This document shows, one piece after another, positions 5,154-11,837 of a DNA stretch of 11,837 nucleotides. Below the pieces are notes generated by a model. The model did not search any database. It was not told where the DNA came from and saw nothing but the letters and a program-made list of their open reading frames with translations. The stretch is from Caryophanales bacterium UBA5632 (GTDB lineage Bacteria; Bacillota_I; Bacilli_A; Izemoplasmatales; Hujiaoplasmataceae). Position numbers and translations under genes: made by a program. Within the stretch, counting starts at the first letter, position 1; every line of letters begins with the position of its first letter. Location of the stretch: the NCBI GenBank assembly GCA_002421405.1, contig DIJY01000055.1, forward strand, positions 2,321 through 14,157, in the 5' to 3' direction.

Positions 5154-7232
5154 ATGGCTGAATATTTAGTTATTGTAGAATCTCCCTCCAAATCCAAGAC
5201 CATTGGTCAATATTTGGGCGAAGATTATATTGTAAAATCATCAAAAGGACATGTTCGAGATCTGTCAATTTCAGGTGCAGGTGGGCTAGGAATTGATGTT
5301 CAAAACAACTTTAAACCAGACTATGTTGTCATCCCGGATAAGAAGGCAATTGTTAAAGAACTCAATGATGCCTCGAAAAAAGTCAAAGCCATCTTTCTCG
5401 CAACCGACCCCGACCGTGAAGGAGAAGCCATCAGTTGGCATTTATCCCAAGTTATCACAACAAAAAACAAAACCGTCAAAAGAGTTATCTTTAATGAAAT
5501 TACTAAAAACGCTATTCTTGAAGCTTTTAAAATCCCTGGCGATATCGATATGAACTTAGTTTCAAGCCAAGAGTCCAGACGAATTACCGATCGAATTATT
5601 GGATTTAAATTGAGTAAATTGCTTCAAAGTAAAATTAAATCGAAATCTGCTGGGCGCGTTCAAAGTGCTGCATTAAAATTAATCGTTGACCGAGATCAAA
5701 TCGTCAATGATTTTGTGACTGAAGAATACTATGAAATATATGCAAAATTCAATCATTTTGAAACCGAATTAGCAAAATATAATGATAAAACTCCTAAAAT
5801 TCCGTCTTCTGAAATCGCAGATCAAATCATCAAATCACTTGTCAATCCGATGACAGTTGAATCGCTTGAAACGAAAAGAAAACCGACGGAAAGCAAGCCA
5901 CCTTTTATCACTTCGACGCTCCAACAAGACGCTTCGAACAAACTGGGTTATAACTCAACGAAAACCATGCAAATCGCTCAAAAATTATATGAAGGTGTTG
6001 ATTTAGGACACGAAATTGTTGGGTTAATTTCGTATATGCGGACTGATTCTAGCCGGATGTCCCAAACATTTATTGATACCGCAAACCATTATATCGAGAA
6101 GACTTTCGGTAAACAGTACTTAGGGTATACCAAACAATCCATTAAAGGGAATAATGTCCAAGACGCTCATGAAGCGATTCGTCCCACTGATGTTTTCCGG
6201 ACGCCCGAATCAATCAAATCTTTTTTATCAAAAGAAGAATACAATCTTTATTACATGATATATGCTCGAGCAGTCGCTTCTTTGATGAAGCCGGTGCTTA
6301 GAGATGTTACTACGTTAACCTTAAGAAGTGGTGAAGCACTCTTTAAAGCTTCAGCTTCTAAACAAGTATTTGATGGTTATCTAAAAATCTATGGCAAATT
6401 TGAGACCTTAGAAGAACAAGAGAAAAATGTCTTACCGGTTCTTGAAATTGGATCAAAAATCACAGCCCTTGAGATATCCAAAAAACAATGCTTTACCCAA
6501 CCGCCGCTTCGATACAATGAAGCACGATTGATTAAAGAAATGGAAGATCAAGGCATTGGTAGACCTTCTACTTATGCACAAACAATTCAAACGTTAAAAA
6601 CAAGAAAATATGTGACGCTTGTTGATAAGAAGTTTATTGCGACCGAACAAGGCAAAAAAACCATAGAACAACTCGATCTTTTCTTTAAAGAGTTTATCAG
6701 CGCGACTTATTCGAGTGAAATGGAAGATATCTTAGATAAAATTGCGAGTGGCGAAGCCGATTCTACCAAAGTCTTGCAAGAATTTTATGATTATTTCATG
6801 CCGATGGTTGATAAAGCTCATAAAAATATGGTCAAAGTTAAACCAGAAGAAACCGGAGAAATATGTCCCCTTTGCGGTCATAAGATGGTTCACCGCAAAG
6901 GTGCCTATGGCGAGTTTGAAGCGTGTGGTAATTATCCAAAATGCAAATATATCAAACCAAAGATAGCAGAAGCATCTCACGTCAAAAAAGCGCTTGATAC
7001 TGGCGTTCCATGTCCAGAATGTCGCAAAGGCACTTTAATTGAACGCCTCGCAACCAAAGGACAAAACAAAGGCAACAAGTTTTATGCTTGTTCAAATTAT
7101 CCGAAATGTAAATATATCGCTCCTTACCGGGCAACCGATAAGGTTTGTCCTAAATGTTCAAAACCAATTATCGTTGATGATCAAGGTGTTGTTCGTTGCA
7201 TTGACAATATCAAGTGCGCTTACGTTGAATAA
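5154..7232 (+). CDS. topA: DNA topoisomerase I (type IA)
   Basis: A 692-residue type IA topoisomerase, which relaxes negative supercoils by transient single-strand cleavage. The Toprim domain opens with YLVIVESPSKSKTI (E9) and carries the acidic triad ATDPDREGEAISWHL (D85, D87, E89). The active-site tyrosine is Y294 in LISYMRTDSS. Other core motifs are SAGRVQSAALKLIVDRD (165-181), DAHEAIRPT (337-345) and GIGRPSTYAQTI (467-478). Three C-terminal Cys4 zinc-finger modules follow: C571/C574/C591/C597, C620/C623/C646/C652 and C665/C668/C682/C688. The size and three-finger tail match the usual Firmicutes TopA of about 690 residues. The gene has its own promoter and a rho-independent terminator, so it is monocistronic, and it sits directly upstream of the ftsY-ylxM-ffh operon. 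Confidence 0.97.
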   Translation: MAEYLVIVESPSKSKTIGQYLGEDYIVKSSKGHVRDLSISGAGGLGIDVQNNFKPDYVVIPDKKAIVKELNDASKKVKAIFLATDPDREGEAISWHLSQVITTKNKTVKRVIFNEITKNAILEAFKIPGDIDMNLVSSQESRRITDRIIGFKLSKLLQSKIKSKSAGRVQSAALKLIVDRDQIVNDFVTEEYYEIYAKFNHFETELAKYNDKTPKIPSSEIADQIIKSLVNPMTVESLETKRKPTESKPPFITSTLQQDASNKLGYNSTKTMQIAQKLYEGVDLGHEIVGLISYMRTDSSRMSQTFIDTANHYIEKTFGKQYLGYTKQSIKGNNVQDAHEAIRPTDVFRTPESIKSFLSKEEYNLYYMIYARAVASLMKPVLRDVTTLTLRSGEALFKASASKQVFDGYLKIYGKFETLEEQEKNVLPVLEIGSKITALEISKKQCFTQPPLRYNEARLIKEMEDQGIGRPSTYAQTIQTLKTRKYVTLVDKKFIATEQGKKTIEQLDLFFKEFISATYSSEMEDILDKIASGEADSTKVLQEFYDYFMPMVDKAHKNMVKVKPEETGEICPLCGHKMVHRKGAYGEFEACGNYPKCKYIKPKIAEASHVKKALDTGVPCPECRKGTLIERLATKGQNKGNKFYACSNYPKCKYIAPYRATDKVCPKCSKPIIVDDQGVVRCIDNIKCAYVE

Positions 7233-7236
7233 GATT

Positions 7237-7263
7237 AATCCGCTTTGAGCGGATTTTCTTTTG
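7237..7263 (+). terminator. Rho-independent terminator after topA
   Basis: AATCCGCT (7237-7244), a three-base loop TTG and AGCGGATT (7248-7255), then TTCTTTTG. An eight-pair stem with a T-rich tail starts five bases after the topA stop. Confidence 0.88.
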
Positions 7264-7291
7264 TGGTTTTCCATGGAAATAGATGATTTTA

Positions 7292-7300
7292 TGATATAAT
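7292..7300 (+). promoter_or_regulatory. Extended -10 promoter for ftsY-ylxM-ffh
   Basis: TGATATAAT, a perfect TATAAT with the TG extension. No good -35 lies at the proper distance, as expected for extended -10 promoters. The same eleven bases TATGATATAAT occur before the SRAP gene and before the last partial gene of the window. Confidence 0.7.
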
Positions 7301-7326
7301 ATTTTTAATAAGGTTAGGTGAAACTT

Positions 7327-8295
7327 ATGGGGATATTTCAAAAACTCTTTCAGTCAAAAGAACAAAAACTCAAAGCCCAAAAATACCGTCTCGGCATGGA
7401 AAAAACCAGAAAATCCATGTCGTCACTCAAAGAGGTTTTGACAAACTCAAAAAAGATAGATGAAGCATTGTTTGATAAACTAGAAGAAATCTTCATTATG
7501 GCAGATATTGGAATTGATACCGTTGTTCTATTTATCGATGCATTAAGAAAAGAAGTCAGTCATCTAAAAATTGAAAAACCAATTGATTTAGAAAATATCA
7601 TCGTCGATAAAATGTTCGATCTTTACCTAAAAGGCGATATTATCGATACTAATATTCGGTTTAATGATTCAGGATTAACGTTGATTTTATTCGTGGGTGT
7701 CAATGGTACCGGAAAAACGACTTCGATTGGAAAAATGGCTTATAAACTCAAACAAGAAGGCAAAACGGTTATGTTAGCCGCCGGTGATACTTTTCGTGCA
7801 GGCGCCATCAACCAATTAAAAATTTGGGGTGATCGAGTTGGATGTAGTGTCATCACAAAAGCGGAAGGTTCAGACCCATCTAGCGTCATTTACGATGCAA
7901 TCCATGAAGCAAAAAAACAAAATATCGATGTTCTGCTTTGTGATACAGCAGGTCGTTTACAAAATAAAGTCAATTTGATGAAAGAACTCGATAAAATCAA
8001 TCGAACAATCAAACGTGAGTTACCCAATACCATTTATGAAAGTTATTTAGTCATTGATGCAACAACAGGACAAAATGGATTAAATCAAGCGAAAGTCTTT
8101 AAAGAAGCAACGGATATTTCCGGCATTGTATTAACCAAACTCGACGGTACTGCAAAAGGCGGTATTGTATTAGCGATTAGAAATGAACTCAATATTCCAA
8201 TCTCGTTTGTCGGTTTGGGTGAAAAAATAACGGATTTAGATTATTTTGATATCGAGAACTATATTTACGGCCTCTTTGCCGATTTCTTTGAATAA
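7327..8295 (+). CDS. ftsY: Signal recognition particle receptor FtsY
   Basis: A 322-residue SRP-GTPase that docks the Ffh-nascent-chain complex at the membrane. The N domain (to about 110) lacks the long acidic extension of E. coli FtsY, as in most low-GC Gram-positives. The G domain shows the P-loop GVNGTGKTTSIGK (124-136), the insertion-box motif DTFRAGAINQL (154-164; most homologues have RAAA, so A-to-G is a mild variant), DTAGR (206-210), TKLDGTAKGG (270-279) and FVGLGEK (294-300). I start at the ATG at 7327, with AGGTG six bases upstream, giving MGIFQKLF, a typical FtsY beginning. A GTG at 7318 overlaps that Shine-Dalgarno and would add only three residues. It is followed by ylxM after 9 bases, in the conserved ftsY-ylxM-ffh order. 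Confidence 0.96.
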   Translation: MGIFQKLFQSKEQKLKAQKYRLGMEKTRKSMSSLKEVLTNSKKIDEALFDKLEEIFIMADIGIDTVVLFIDALRKEVSHLKIEKPIDLENIIVDKMFDLYLKGDIIDTNIRFNDSGLTLILFVGVNGTGKTTSIGKMAYKLKQEGKTVMLAAGDTFRAGAINQLKIWGDRVGCSVITKAEGSDPSSVIYDAIHEAKKQNIDVLLCDTAGRLQNKVNLMKELDKINRTIKRELPNTIYESYLVIDATTGQNGLNQAKVFKEATDISGIVLTKLDGTAKGGIVLAIRNELNIPISFVGLGEKITDLDYFDIENYIYGLFADFFE

Positions 8296-8304
8296 GGTGA
8301 TTTT

Positions 8305-8634
8305 ATGGACAAAGACTTAGAAAAAAAGATTCGGATTCATCAACTCTATGATCTTTATGGAAAATTATTAACCGAGAAACAAAAAACAGCGTTTGAATAT
8401 TACTATTTAGATGATTACTCATTATCAGAAATCGCTGATATTTTGCACGTTAGTCGCAATGCAATTCATGAACAAATAACAACCGTAACGACTTACCTTG
8501 AAGACTATGAATTGAAACTAGAATTATTAGGTAAGCAAGAGAAACAAGCAAAATTAATCGAAAAATATAAAAAAAATCCTGAAAAAAATGCAATATTAAT
8601 GGCGTTCATTCAGGAACTGGAAATGATGGAGTGA
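8305..8634 (+). CDS. ylxM: YlxM-family SRP-associated HTH protein
   Basis: A 109-residue member of the YlxM/p13-like family, which in Firmicutes is encoded between ftsY and ffh and has been linked to SRP function. Residues about 22-60 form a sigma-70 region-4-like helix-turn-helix (LTEKQKTAFEYYYLDDYSL, then SEIADILHVSRNAIHEQI). The remainder is a highly charged, probably helical tail. In streptococci YlxM has been reported to modulate SRP GTPase activity; the HTH may bind RNA or protein rather than promoter DNA. The start has AAGGTGA at good spacing. The stop is TGA, which shows UGA is not read as Trp here. Only four bases separate it from ffh, whose GGAG ribosome site lies in the last ylxM codons, so translation is likely coupled. 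Confidence 0.92.
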   Translation: MDKDLEKKIRIHQLYDLYGKLLTEKQKTAFEYYYLDDYSLSEIADILHVSRNAIHEQITTVTTYLEDYELKLELLGKQEKQAKLIEKYKKNPEKNAILMAFIQELEMME

Positions 8635-8638
8635 GAAC

Positions 8639-10036
8639 ATGGCTTTTGAGAATTTAACCAGCAGAATGCAGATGGCTTTCAGAAGAATTACTGGAAAAGC
8701 CAAATTAACGGAAAATGATATTGAAGAGATGATGAAGGAAGTTCGTCTTTCTTTACTCGAGGCGGACGTCAACTATAAAGTAGTTAAGGAATTCACTTCT
8801 GAGGTCAAAGCCATCGCCTTGGGCGAAAAGATTATGAAAGGCTTAGATCCTGGTCAACAAGTTGTTAAAGTCGTCAATGATGAACTTGTCAAACTAATGG
8901 GGACCGAAGCGGTTTTAGTTCGGTTTAATGAAACCAGACCCACTGTTATTATGATGGTTGGTTTACAAGGCGCCGGTAAAACAACGACCGCCGGTAAACT
9001 AGGATATTACTTAAGAAAAAATCACGCTAAAAAGCCACTTCTAATCGCAGCGGATATTTACCGTCCCGCAGCGATTGATCAGTTAATCACTGTTGGAAAT
9101 CAACTTGAAATTCCGGTATTTTCGCTGGGAATTGATGTCAATCCGCGTGAAATTGTTAAAGAAGGTCTAAAAAAAGCGAACGCTGAAGGTTTTGACTTAG
9201 TCATTATTGATACCGCTGGACGGCTTCATATCAATGAAACTTTAATGGATGAACTTATCGATATCAAGAAAATTGTGAAACCCGATGAAATCTTGTTAAC
9301 GGTCGATGCCATGACGGGTCAAGATGCAGTCAATGTATCGATGGCATTCAATGAAGCGCTAGAAATCACCGGATGTATTTTAACGAAACTCGATGGCGAT
9401 ACTCGTGGCGGCGCCGCATTGTCGATTCGAAAAATGACGGGAATTCCCATTAAATTTGCAGGAACTGGTGAAAAACTGACAGAAATCGAATTATTCCATC
9501 CTGAGCGCATGGCCTCACGAATTTTAGGGATGGGTGATGTCTTAACCTTGATTGAAAAAGCCCAAGAAGAAATTGACGAAGATGAAGCCATGTCAATGAT
9601 GGAAAAGATGATGAGTGGGCATTTCAATTTCAATGACCTTTTAAAACAAATGAAAATGATTAAAAGAATGGGTGCTTTTTCCGGCATCTTGAAGTTTTTA
9701 CCCGGCATGAGTCAACTGCAAAACATCGATAAAGTCGATGATAAACAACTCGTCTATGTCGAAGCAATCATACATTCAATGACCCCAGAAGAACGCAAGA
9801 ATCCGGAATTGATTTCAAGAAGCAGTTCAAGAAGAAACCGCGTTGCCAAAGGATCAGGAAGAAGCACAACAGAAGTCAATCGTCTCATCGGAATGTTAGA
9901 TAAACAAAGAGACATGATGAAACGTTTTCAAGGGATGAATCCTGCTTCAATTGAAAAAATGGGTCAAAATCCGACGGGTCAACCATCTTCAGTCAATAAA
10001 GGCAAAGGCAAGGGTAAGGGCGGCTTTAGAATTTAA
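8639..10036 (+). CDS. ffh: Signal recognition particle protein Ffh (SRP54)
   Basis: A 465-residue SRP GTPase that binds 4.5S/6S RNA and signal sequences of nascent membrane proteins. The N domain covers about 1-95. The G domain has the P-loop GLQGAGKTTTAGKLG (108-122), DIYRPAAIDQL (139-149), DTAGR (191-195), TKLDGDTRGGAALS (249-262) and AGTGEKL (274-280). The M domain begins near 320 and is Met-rich around 318-357, where the signal-sequence groove lies. The SRP-RNA-binding segment is SRRNRVAKGSG (397-407), a close variant of the usual SRRKRIAKGSG, followed by EVNRL. The tail is Gly/Lys-rich (454-465). Length is slightly above the usual 440-455. It is the last gene of the three-gene transcript. 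In many Bacilli rpsP, rimM and trmD follow, but here a terminator does. Confidence 0.97.
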   Translation: MAFENLTSRMQMAFRRITGKAKLTENDIEEMMKEVRLSLLEADVNYKVVKEFTSEVKAIALGEKIMKGLDPGQQVVKVVNDELVKLMGTEAVLVRFNETRPTVIMMVGLQGAGKTTTAGKLGYYLRKNHAKKPLLIAADIYRPAAIDQLITVGNQLEIPVFSLGIDVNPREIVKEGLKKANAEGFDLVIIDTAGRLHINETLMDELIDIKKIVKPDEILLTVDAMTGQDAVNVSMAFNEALEITGCILTKLDGDTRGGAALSIRKMTGIPIKFAGTGEKLTEIELFHPERMASRILGMGDVLTLIEKAQEEIDEDEAMSMMEKMMSGHFNFNDLLKQMKMIKRMGAFSGILKFLPGMSQLQNIDKVDDKQLVYVEAIIHSMTPEERKNPELISRSSSRRNRVAKGSGRSTTEVNRLIGMLDKQRDMMKRFQGMNPASIEKMGQNPTGQPSSVNKGKGKGKGGFRI

Positions 10037-10040
10037 ATAG

Positions 10041-10073
10041 AATCCCCGAATTCAAATTTGGGGATTTTTTTCT
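10041..10073 (+). terminator. Rho-independent terminator after ffh
   Basis: AATCCCCGAATT (10041-10052) pairs with AATTTGGGGATT (10055-10066), with one G-U wobble, followed by a run of T (10067-10070 and beyond). It begins four bases after the ffh stop. Confidence 0.88.
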
Positions 10074-10076
10074 TTA

Positions 10077-10085
10077 TGATATAAT
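10077..10085 (+). promoter_or_regulatory. Extended -10 promoter for SRAP gene
   Basis: TGATATAAT immediately follows the ffh terminator, so the next gene is transcribed independently. No convincing -35 is seen. The predicted start is about 10092, leaving a very short leader. Confidence 0.65.
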
Positions 10086-10105
10086 AGATTTGTGAGGTGA
10101 TTTCG

Positions 10106-10786
10106 ATGTGCGGTCGCTTTTCCATTAGTGTTGATAAAGAAGATATGACTCTCTATTTGAAAGACGAATATGGCATTGATGAGTTAAAAGATGGCATCAT
10201 TTTACCGAGGTATAACGTCGCTCCGGGTCAATCGATATTGACAATCATTAATGATGGTCAAAAATATCGAGCTGGTTCAATCAAGTGGGGGTTTATCCCC
10301 TCTTTTGCAAAAAGTGAAAATTCAAGTCTCGGGATGATCAATGCGAAAGCTGAAACCTTAAGGGATAAACCTGCTTTTAGATCCTCTTTAAAAACAAAAC
10401 GATGTGTCATCTTAGCAGATGGTTTTTTCGAATGGCAAAAAACGAACCAATCAAAGCAACCGATGCGAATTCAAGTGACAAATCAATCTATTTTTTCAAT
10501 GGCAGGCATCTGGAGTACTTTCATAAGGCCAGATGGAACCAAACTTTTTACTTGTGCTATTATCACTTGTGAAGCGAATGCGATGATGAAAAATATTCAT
10601 GATCGAATGCCGGTCATCTTAGATAAAGAAGCAGAAAAGATATGGTTGAATCCGAAAGAAACAAATCCGGAGATTCTATCGAACTTACTATTACCCTATG
10701 ACGCGAATTTAATGACGTATTACCCCGTTTCATCGTTGGTTAATCAGGCTTCAAATGAATTAGCCGATACCATAAAACCAATATAA
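10106..10786 (+). CDS. SRAP-family (YedK/HMCES) abasic-site protein
   Basis: A 226-residue SRAP-domain protein. This family forms a stable thiazolidine crosslink with abasic sites in single-stranded DNA through the N-terminal Cys, protecting them during replication. All catalytic positions are visible: C2 (MCGRFS), N79 in GMINAKAETL, E109 in DGFFEW and H165 in IHDRMP. Other family motifs are RYNVAPGQ (35-42), IKWGFIPSFAK (59-69) and FSMAGIWS (130-137). Cys must be residue 2, which fixes the start at the ATG at 10106. The GAGGTGA Shine-Dalgarno lies five bases before it, and a GTG at 10097 would add three residues and bury the Cys. Members are often SOS-regulated, but I see no LexA box here. 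It has its own extended -10 promoter and ends at a hairpin shared with the convergent HAD gene. Confidence 0.95.
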   Translation: MCGRFSISVDKEDMTLYLKDEYGIDELKDGIILPRYNVAPGQSILTIINDGQKYRAGSIKWGFIPSFAKSENSSLGMINAKAETLRDKPAFRSSLKTKRCVILADGFFEWQKTNQSKQPMRIQVTNQSIFSMAGIWSTFIRPDGTKLFTCAIITCEANAMMKNIHDRMPVILDKEAEKIWLNPKETNPEILSNLLLPYDANLMTYYPVSSLVNQASNELADTIKPI

Positions 10787-10790
10787 AAAA

Positions 10791-10816
10791 GGTCTGATTC
10801 CATCAGGAGTCAGACC
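10791..10816. terminator. Shared terminator between SRAP and HAD genes
   Basis: GGTCTGATTCC (10791-10801), loop ATCA, then GGAGTCAGACC (10806-10816): 11 pairs with one G-U. On the minus strand it is followed by TTTTTTATATT, a strong U-tract, so it is best suited to the HAD gene. On the plus strand the tail CTTCATTCATTT is weaker. Confidence 0.85.
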
Positions 10817-10822
10817 CTTCAT

Positions 10823-11650
10823 TCATTTGCTATCTTTACTTAAATATTCGTTGATGAAATGAACCACTGCATTTTCTTTGGGACCTTTATCAATACAAAT
10901 GTCAGCGATATTAATCAAATCAGGGTGACTCCCCTTGACGGCGACCCCATAGCCTGCGTACTCAATCATCTCGATGTCATTATGGCCATCGCCAATCGCG
11001 ATGATATTTTCTCGAGGAATATTTAAATATTTCGCCACATATTCTAAGCCTTTGCCCTTGTTATTCTCAGGTGTATATATTTCAATTATTGAATCGAATT
11101 CACCTTTCAAATTCCATATTCTAGATAAAACCAACCCTTTATATTTTTGATTGACGTAAGCTTCGATTGCTTTTCCACTGCCTTGTTTTCCAATGATAAT
11201 AAATCCATTGGGATCCACTTTCAATGTATCTTTTAAGTGACCTAGATACAAATTAGAGTCAGGTGTTATGTGAAGCAACGGTTCAATTGCTTTCTCTTCT
11301 TGGAAAAGATAGATATTATCTCTGACTTCACTGAATGCATTCCGGATTAAATCAACATTATTTTCAAAAATATCGATGATATACTCTTTTTTCAGTGTGA
11401 TGTTTACCATTGGAAAAGATTCATCGAGTGGATGGGTAACGAGACCCCCGTTATAATTGATGATTGGAGTGTCTAAATGGAATCGTTCATAGACAAAACG
11501 ACTACTACGGTAAGGTCTTCCAGTCGCAATAACGACTTTATGACCTTTTTGTTGAATCGATTGAATAAACTCACAAATCGATTCATCTAATGAATCAAAA
11601 TCATAAAGCAGTGTTCCGTCTAAATCGAGCGCGAATAAATATTGGGTCAT
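10823..11650 (-). CDS. Cof-type HAD-superfamily phosphatase (HAD-IIB)
   Basis: A 275-residue cytoplasmic HAD hydrolase of the Cof/YbiV-like class, which dephosphorylates sugar phosphates, nucleotides or cofactors. Motif I is FALDLDGTLL (nucleophile D9, acid/base D11). Motif II is ATGRP (T43). The motif III lysine is probably K198 or K200 in NNKGKGLEYV. Motif IV is AIGDGHNDIEM (D221, D225). The cap inserted between motifs II and III (about 80-190) is the C2B type. Specificity cannot be told from sequence. I start at the ATG at 11650, with AAGGTGA (11656-11662) five bases before it; a GTG at 11659 overlaps that site and would add three residues. The stop is TGA. The promoter lies in the short upstream region with a perfect palindrome over the -10. 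Confidence 0.9.
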   Translation of the reverse strand: MTQYLFALDLDGTLLYDFDSLDESICEFIQSIQQKGHKVVIATGRPYRSSRFVYERFHLDTPIINYNGGLVTHPLDESFPMVNITLKKEYIIDIFENNVDLIRNAFSEVRDNIYLFQEEKAIEPLLHITPDSNLYLGHLKDTLKVDPNGFIIIGKQGSGKAIEAYVNQKYKGLVLSRIWNLKGEFDSIIEIYTPENNKGKGLEYVAKYLNIPRENIIAIGDGHNDIEMIEYAGYGVAVKGSHPDLINIADICIDKGPKENAVVHFINEYLSKDSK

Positions 11651-11664
11651 AATGGTCACCTTTT

Positions 11665-11680
11665 TGAGATAATTATCTCA
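11665..11680. repeat. Perfect 16-bp palindrome over HAD promoter
   Basis: TGAGATAATTATCTCA is identical to its reverse complement. It covers the predicted minus-strand -10 region, as a repressor operator would. Chance is not excluded, since the core is only AT-rich sequence and the extended -10 itself supplies half of it. Confidence 0.5.
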
Positions 11681-11700
11681 TAATGAGCGGTATTTTGCAA
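11672..11700 (-). promoter_or_regulatory. Promoter for HAD phosphatase gene
   Basis: On the minus strand TTGCAA (11695-11700, 4/6), a 17-base spacer and GATAAT (11672-11677, 5/6) with a TG extension (TGAGATAAT). The resulting leader is about 15 bases and contains the Shine-Dalgarno. Confidence 0.6.
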
Positions 11701-11727
11701 ACGATAATTTTATTGGAAGGCATCCTA

Positions 11728-11736
11728 TGATATAAT
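11728..11736 (+). promoter_or_regulatory. Extended -10 promoter for the final partial gene
   Basis: TGATATAAT, the third copy in the window of the TATGATATAAT arrangement. A second TATAAT-like stretch overlaps directly after it. No good -35 is seen. Confidence 0.65.
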
Positions 11737-11766
11737 ATAATTTAATCTAGTTTGAGGTGTACAAGA

Positions 11767-11837
11767 ATGTTGTTTATTAAATCTATCTTAACGGTTCAAC
11801 CAATCATGTTTGCAATCGAATGGGTCGACATTCGTAA
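11767..11837 (+). CDS. Start of unidentified gene (3' end outside window)
   Basis: An ATG with a good GAGGTG Shine-Dalgarno (11754-11759) and an extended -10 promoter about 30 bases upstream opens a frame that stays open to the window end. Only 23 codons are visible (MLFIKSIL, then VQPIMFAIEWVDIR). The first part is hydrophobic, so a membrane anchor is possible. An N-terminal helix followed by a charged turn is seen in many membrane proteins (for example CdaA-type cyclases), but this is too little to name a family. Confidence 0.6.
   Translation, partial: MLFIKSILTVQPIMFAIEWVDIR

Noticed and set aside
9319..9708. 129-codon minus-strand open frame inside ffh
   Set aside because: Antisense to the conserved G and M domains of Ffh, with no family features; a compositional shadow.
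9994..10026. Gly/Lys-coding repeat at the end of ffh as a possible frameshift or repeat-expansion site
   Set aside because: Low-complexity Gly/Lys-rich Ffh tails are ordinary, and the frame ends cleanly before a terminator.
1..11837. CRISPR arrays, tRNA or rRNA genes, insertion sequences, phage or defence genes
   Set aside because: No regularly spaced repeats, transposase motifs, terminal inverted repeats or tRNA-like cloverleafs were seen by eye; the genes are of housekeeping or metabolic type.

Overview
The window is AT-rich chromosomal DNA from a low-GC Gram-positive lineage (Firmicutes/Tenericutes type). The evidence is the contiguous ftsY-ylxM-ffh block, the short FtsY without a long acidic N-terminal extension, strong AGGTG-type Shine-Dalgarno sites, sigma-A-like promoters and compact spacing. 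UGA is a stop here (it ends ylxM, the antiporter gene and the HAD gene) and Trp is UGG, so this is not a Mycoplasma/Spiroplasma-type code. An Acholeplasma- or Izemoplasma-like relative, or a small-genome Bacilli/Erysipelotrichia relative, would fit. The exact lineage is inference.

Layout: (1) 1-1550, plus strand: the 3' end of a GlmL/MutL-family gene and an alanine/ornithine racemase-family gene, which look like the tail of an ornithine (or related amino-acid) fermentation operon lying to the left. It ends at a palindromic terminator. (2) 1591-3568, minus strand: Nudix hydrolase, SemiSWEET-type transporter and an EamA/DMT transporter with a striking His-rich tail. (3) 3630-4936, minus strand: a CPA2 (NHA-like) cation/proton antiporter. 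Its leader carries what looks like a complete fluoride (crcB) riboswitch with a terminator expression platform, directly downstream of a near-consensus promoter. (4) 5100-7263, plus strand: topA with its own promoter and terminator. (5) 7292-10073, plus strand: ftsY-ylxM-ffh, the SRP targeting module, with an extended -10 promoter and a terminator. (6) 10077-10786, plus strand: an SRAP-family (YedK/HMCES) abasic-site protein. (7) 10823-11700, minus strand: a Cof-type HAD phosphatase, with a shared terminator at its 3' end and a palindrome over its promoter. (8) 11728-11837, plus strand: a promoter and the first codons of an unidentified gene that runs off the window.

Most of the window is housekeeping: DNA topology, co-translational protein targeting and DNA-damage protection. 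The points most worth a second look are the fluoride riboswitch on an antiporter gene, which also shows that the longest reading of that gene starts inside the aptamer, the His-rich transporter tail, the racemase/GlmL operon end, and two perfect 16-bp palindromes near promoters.
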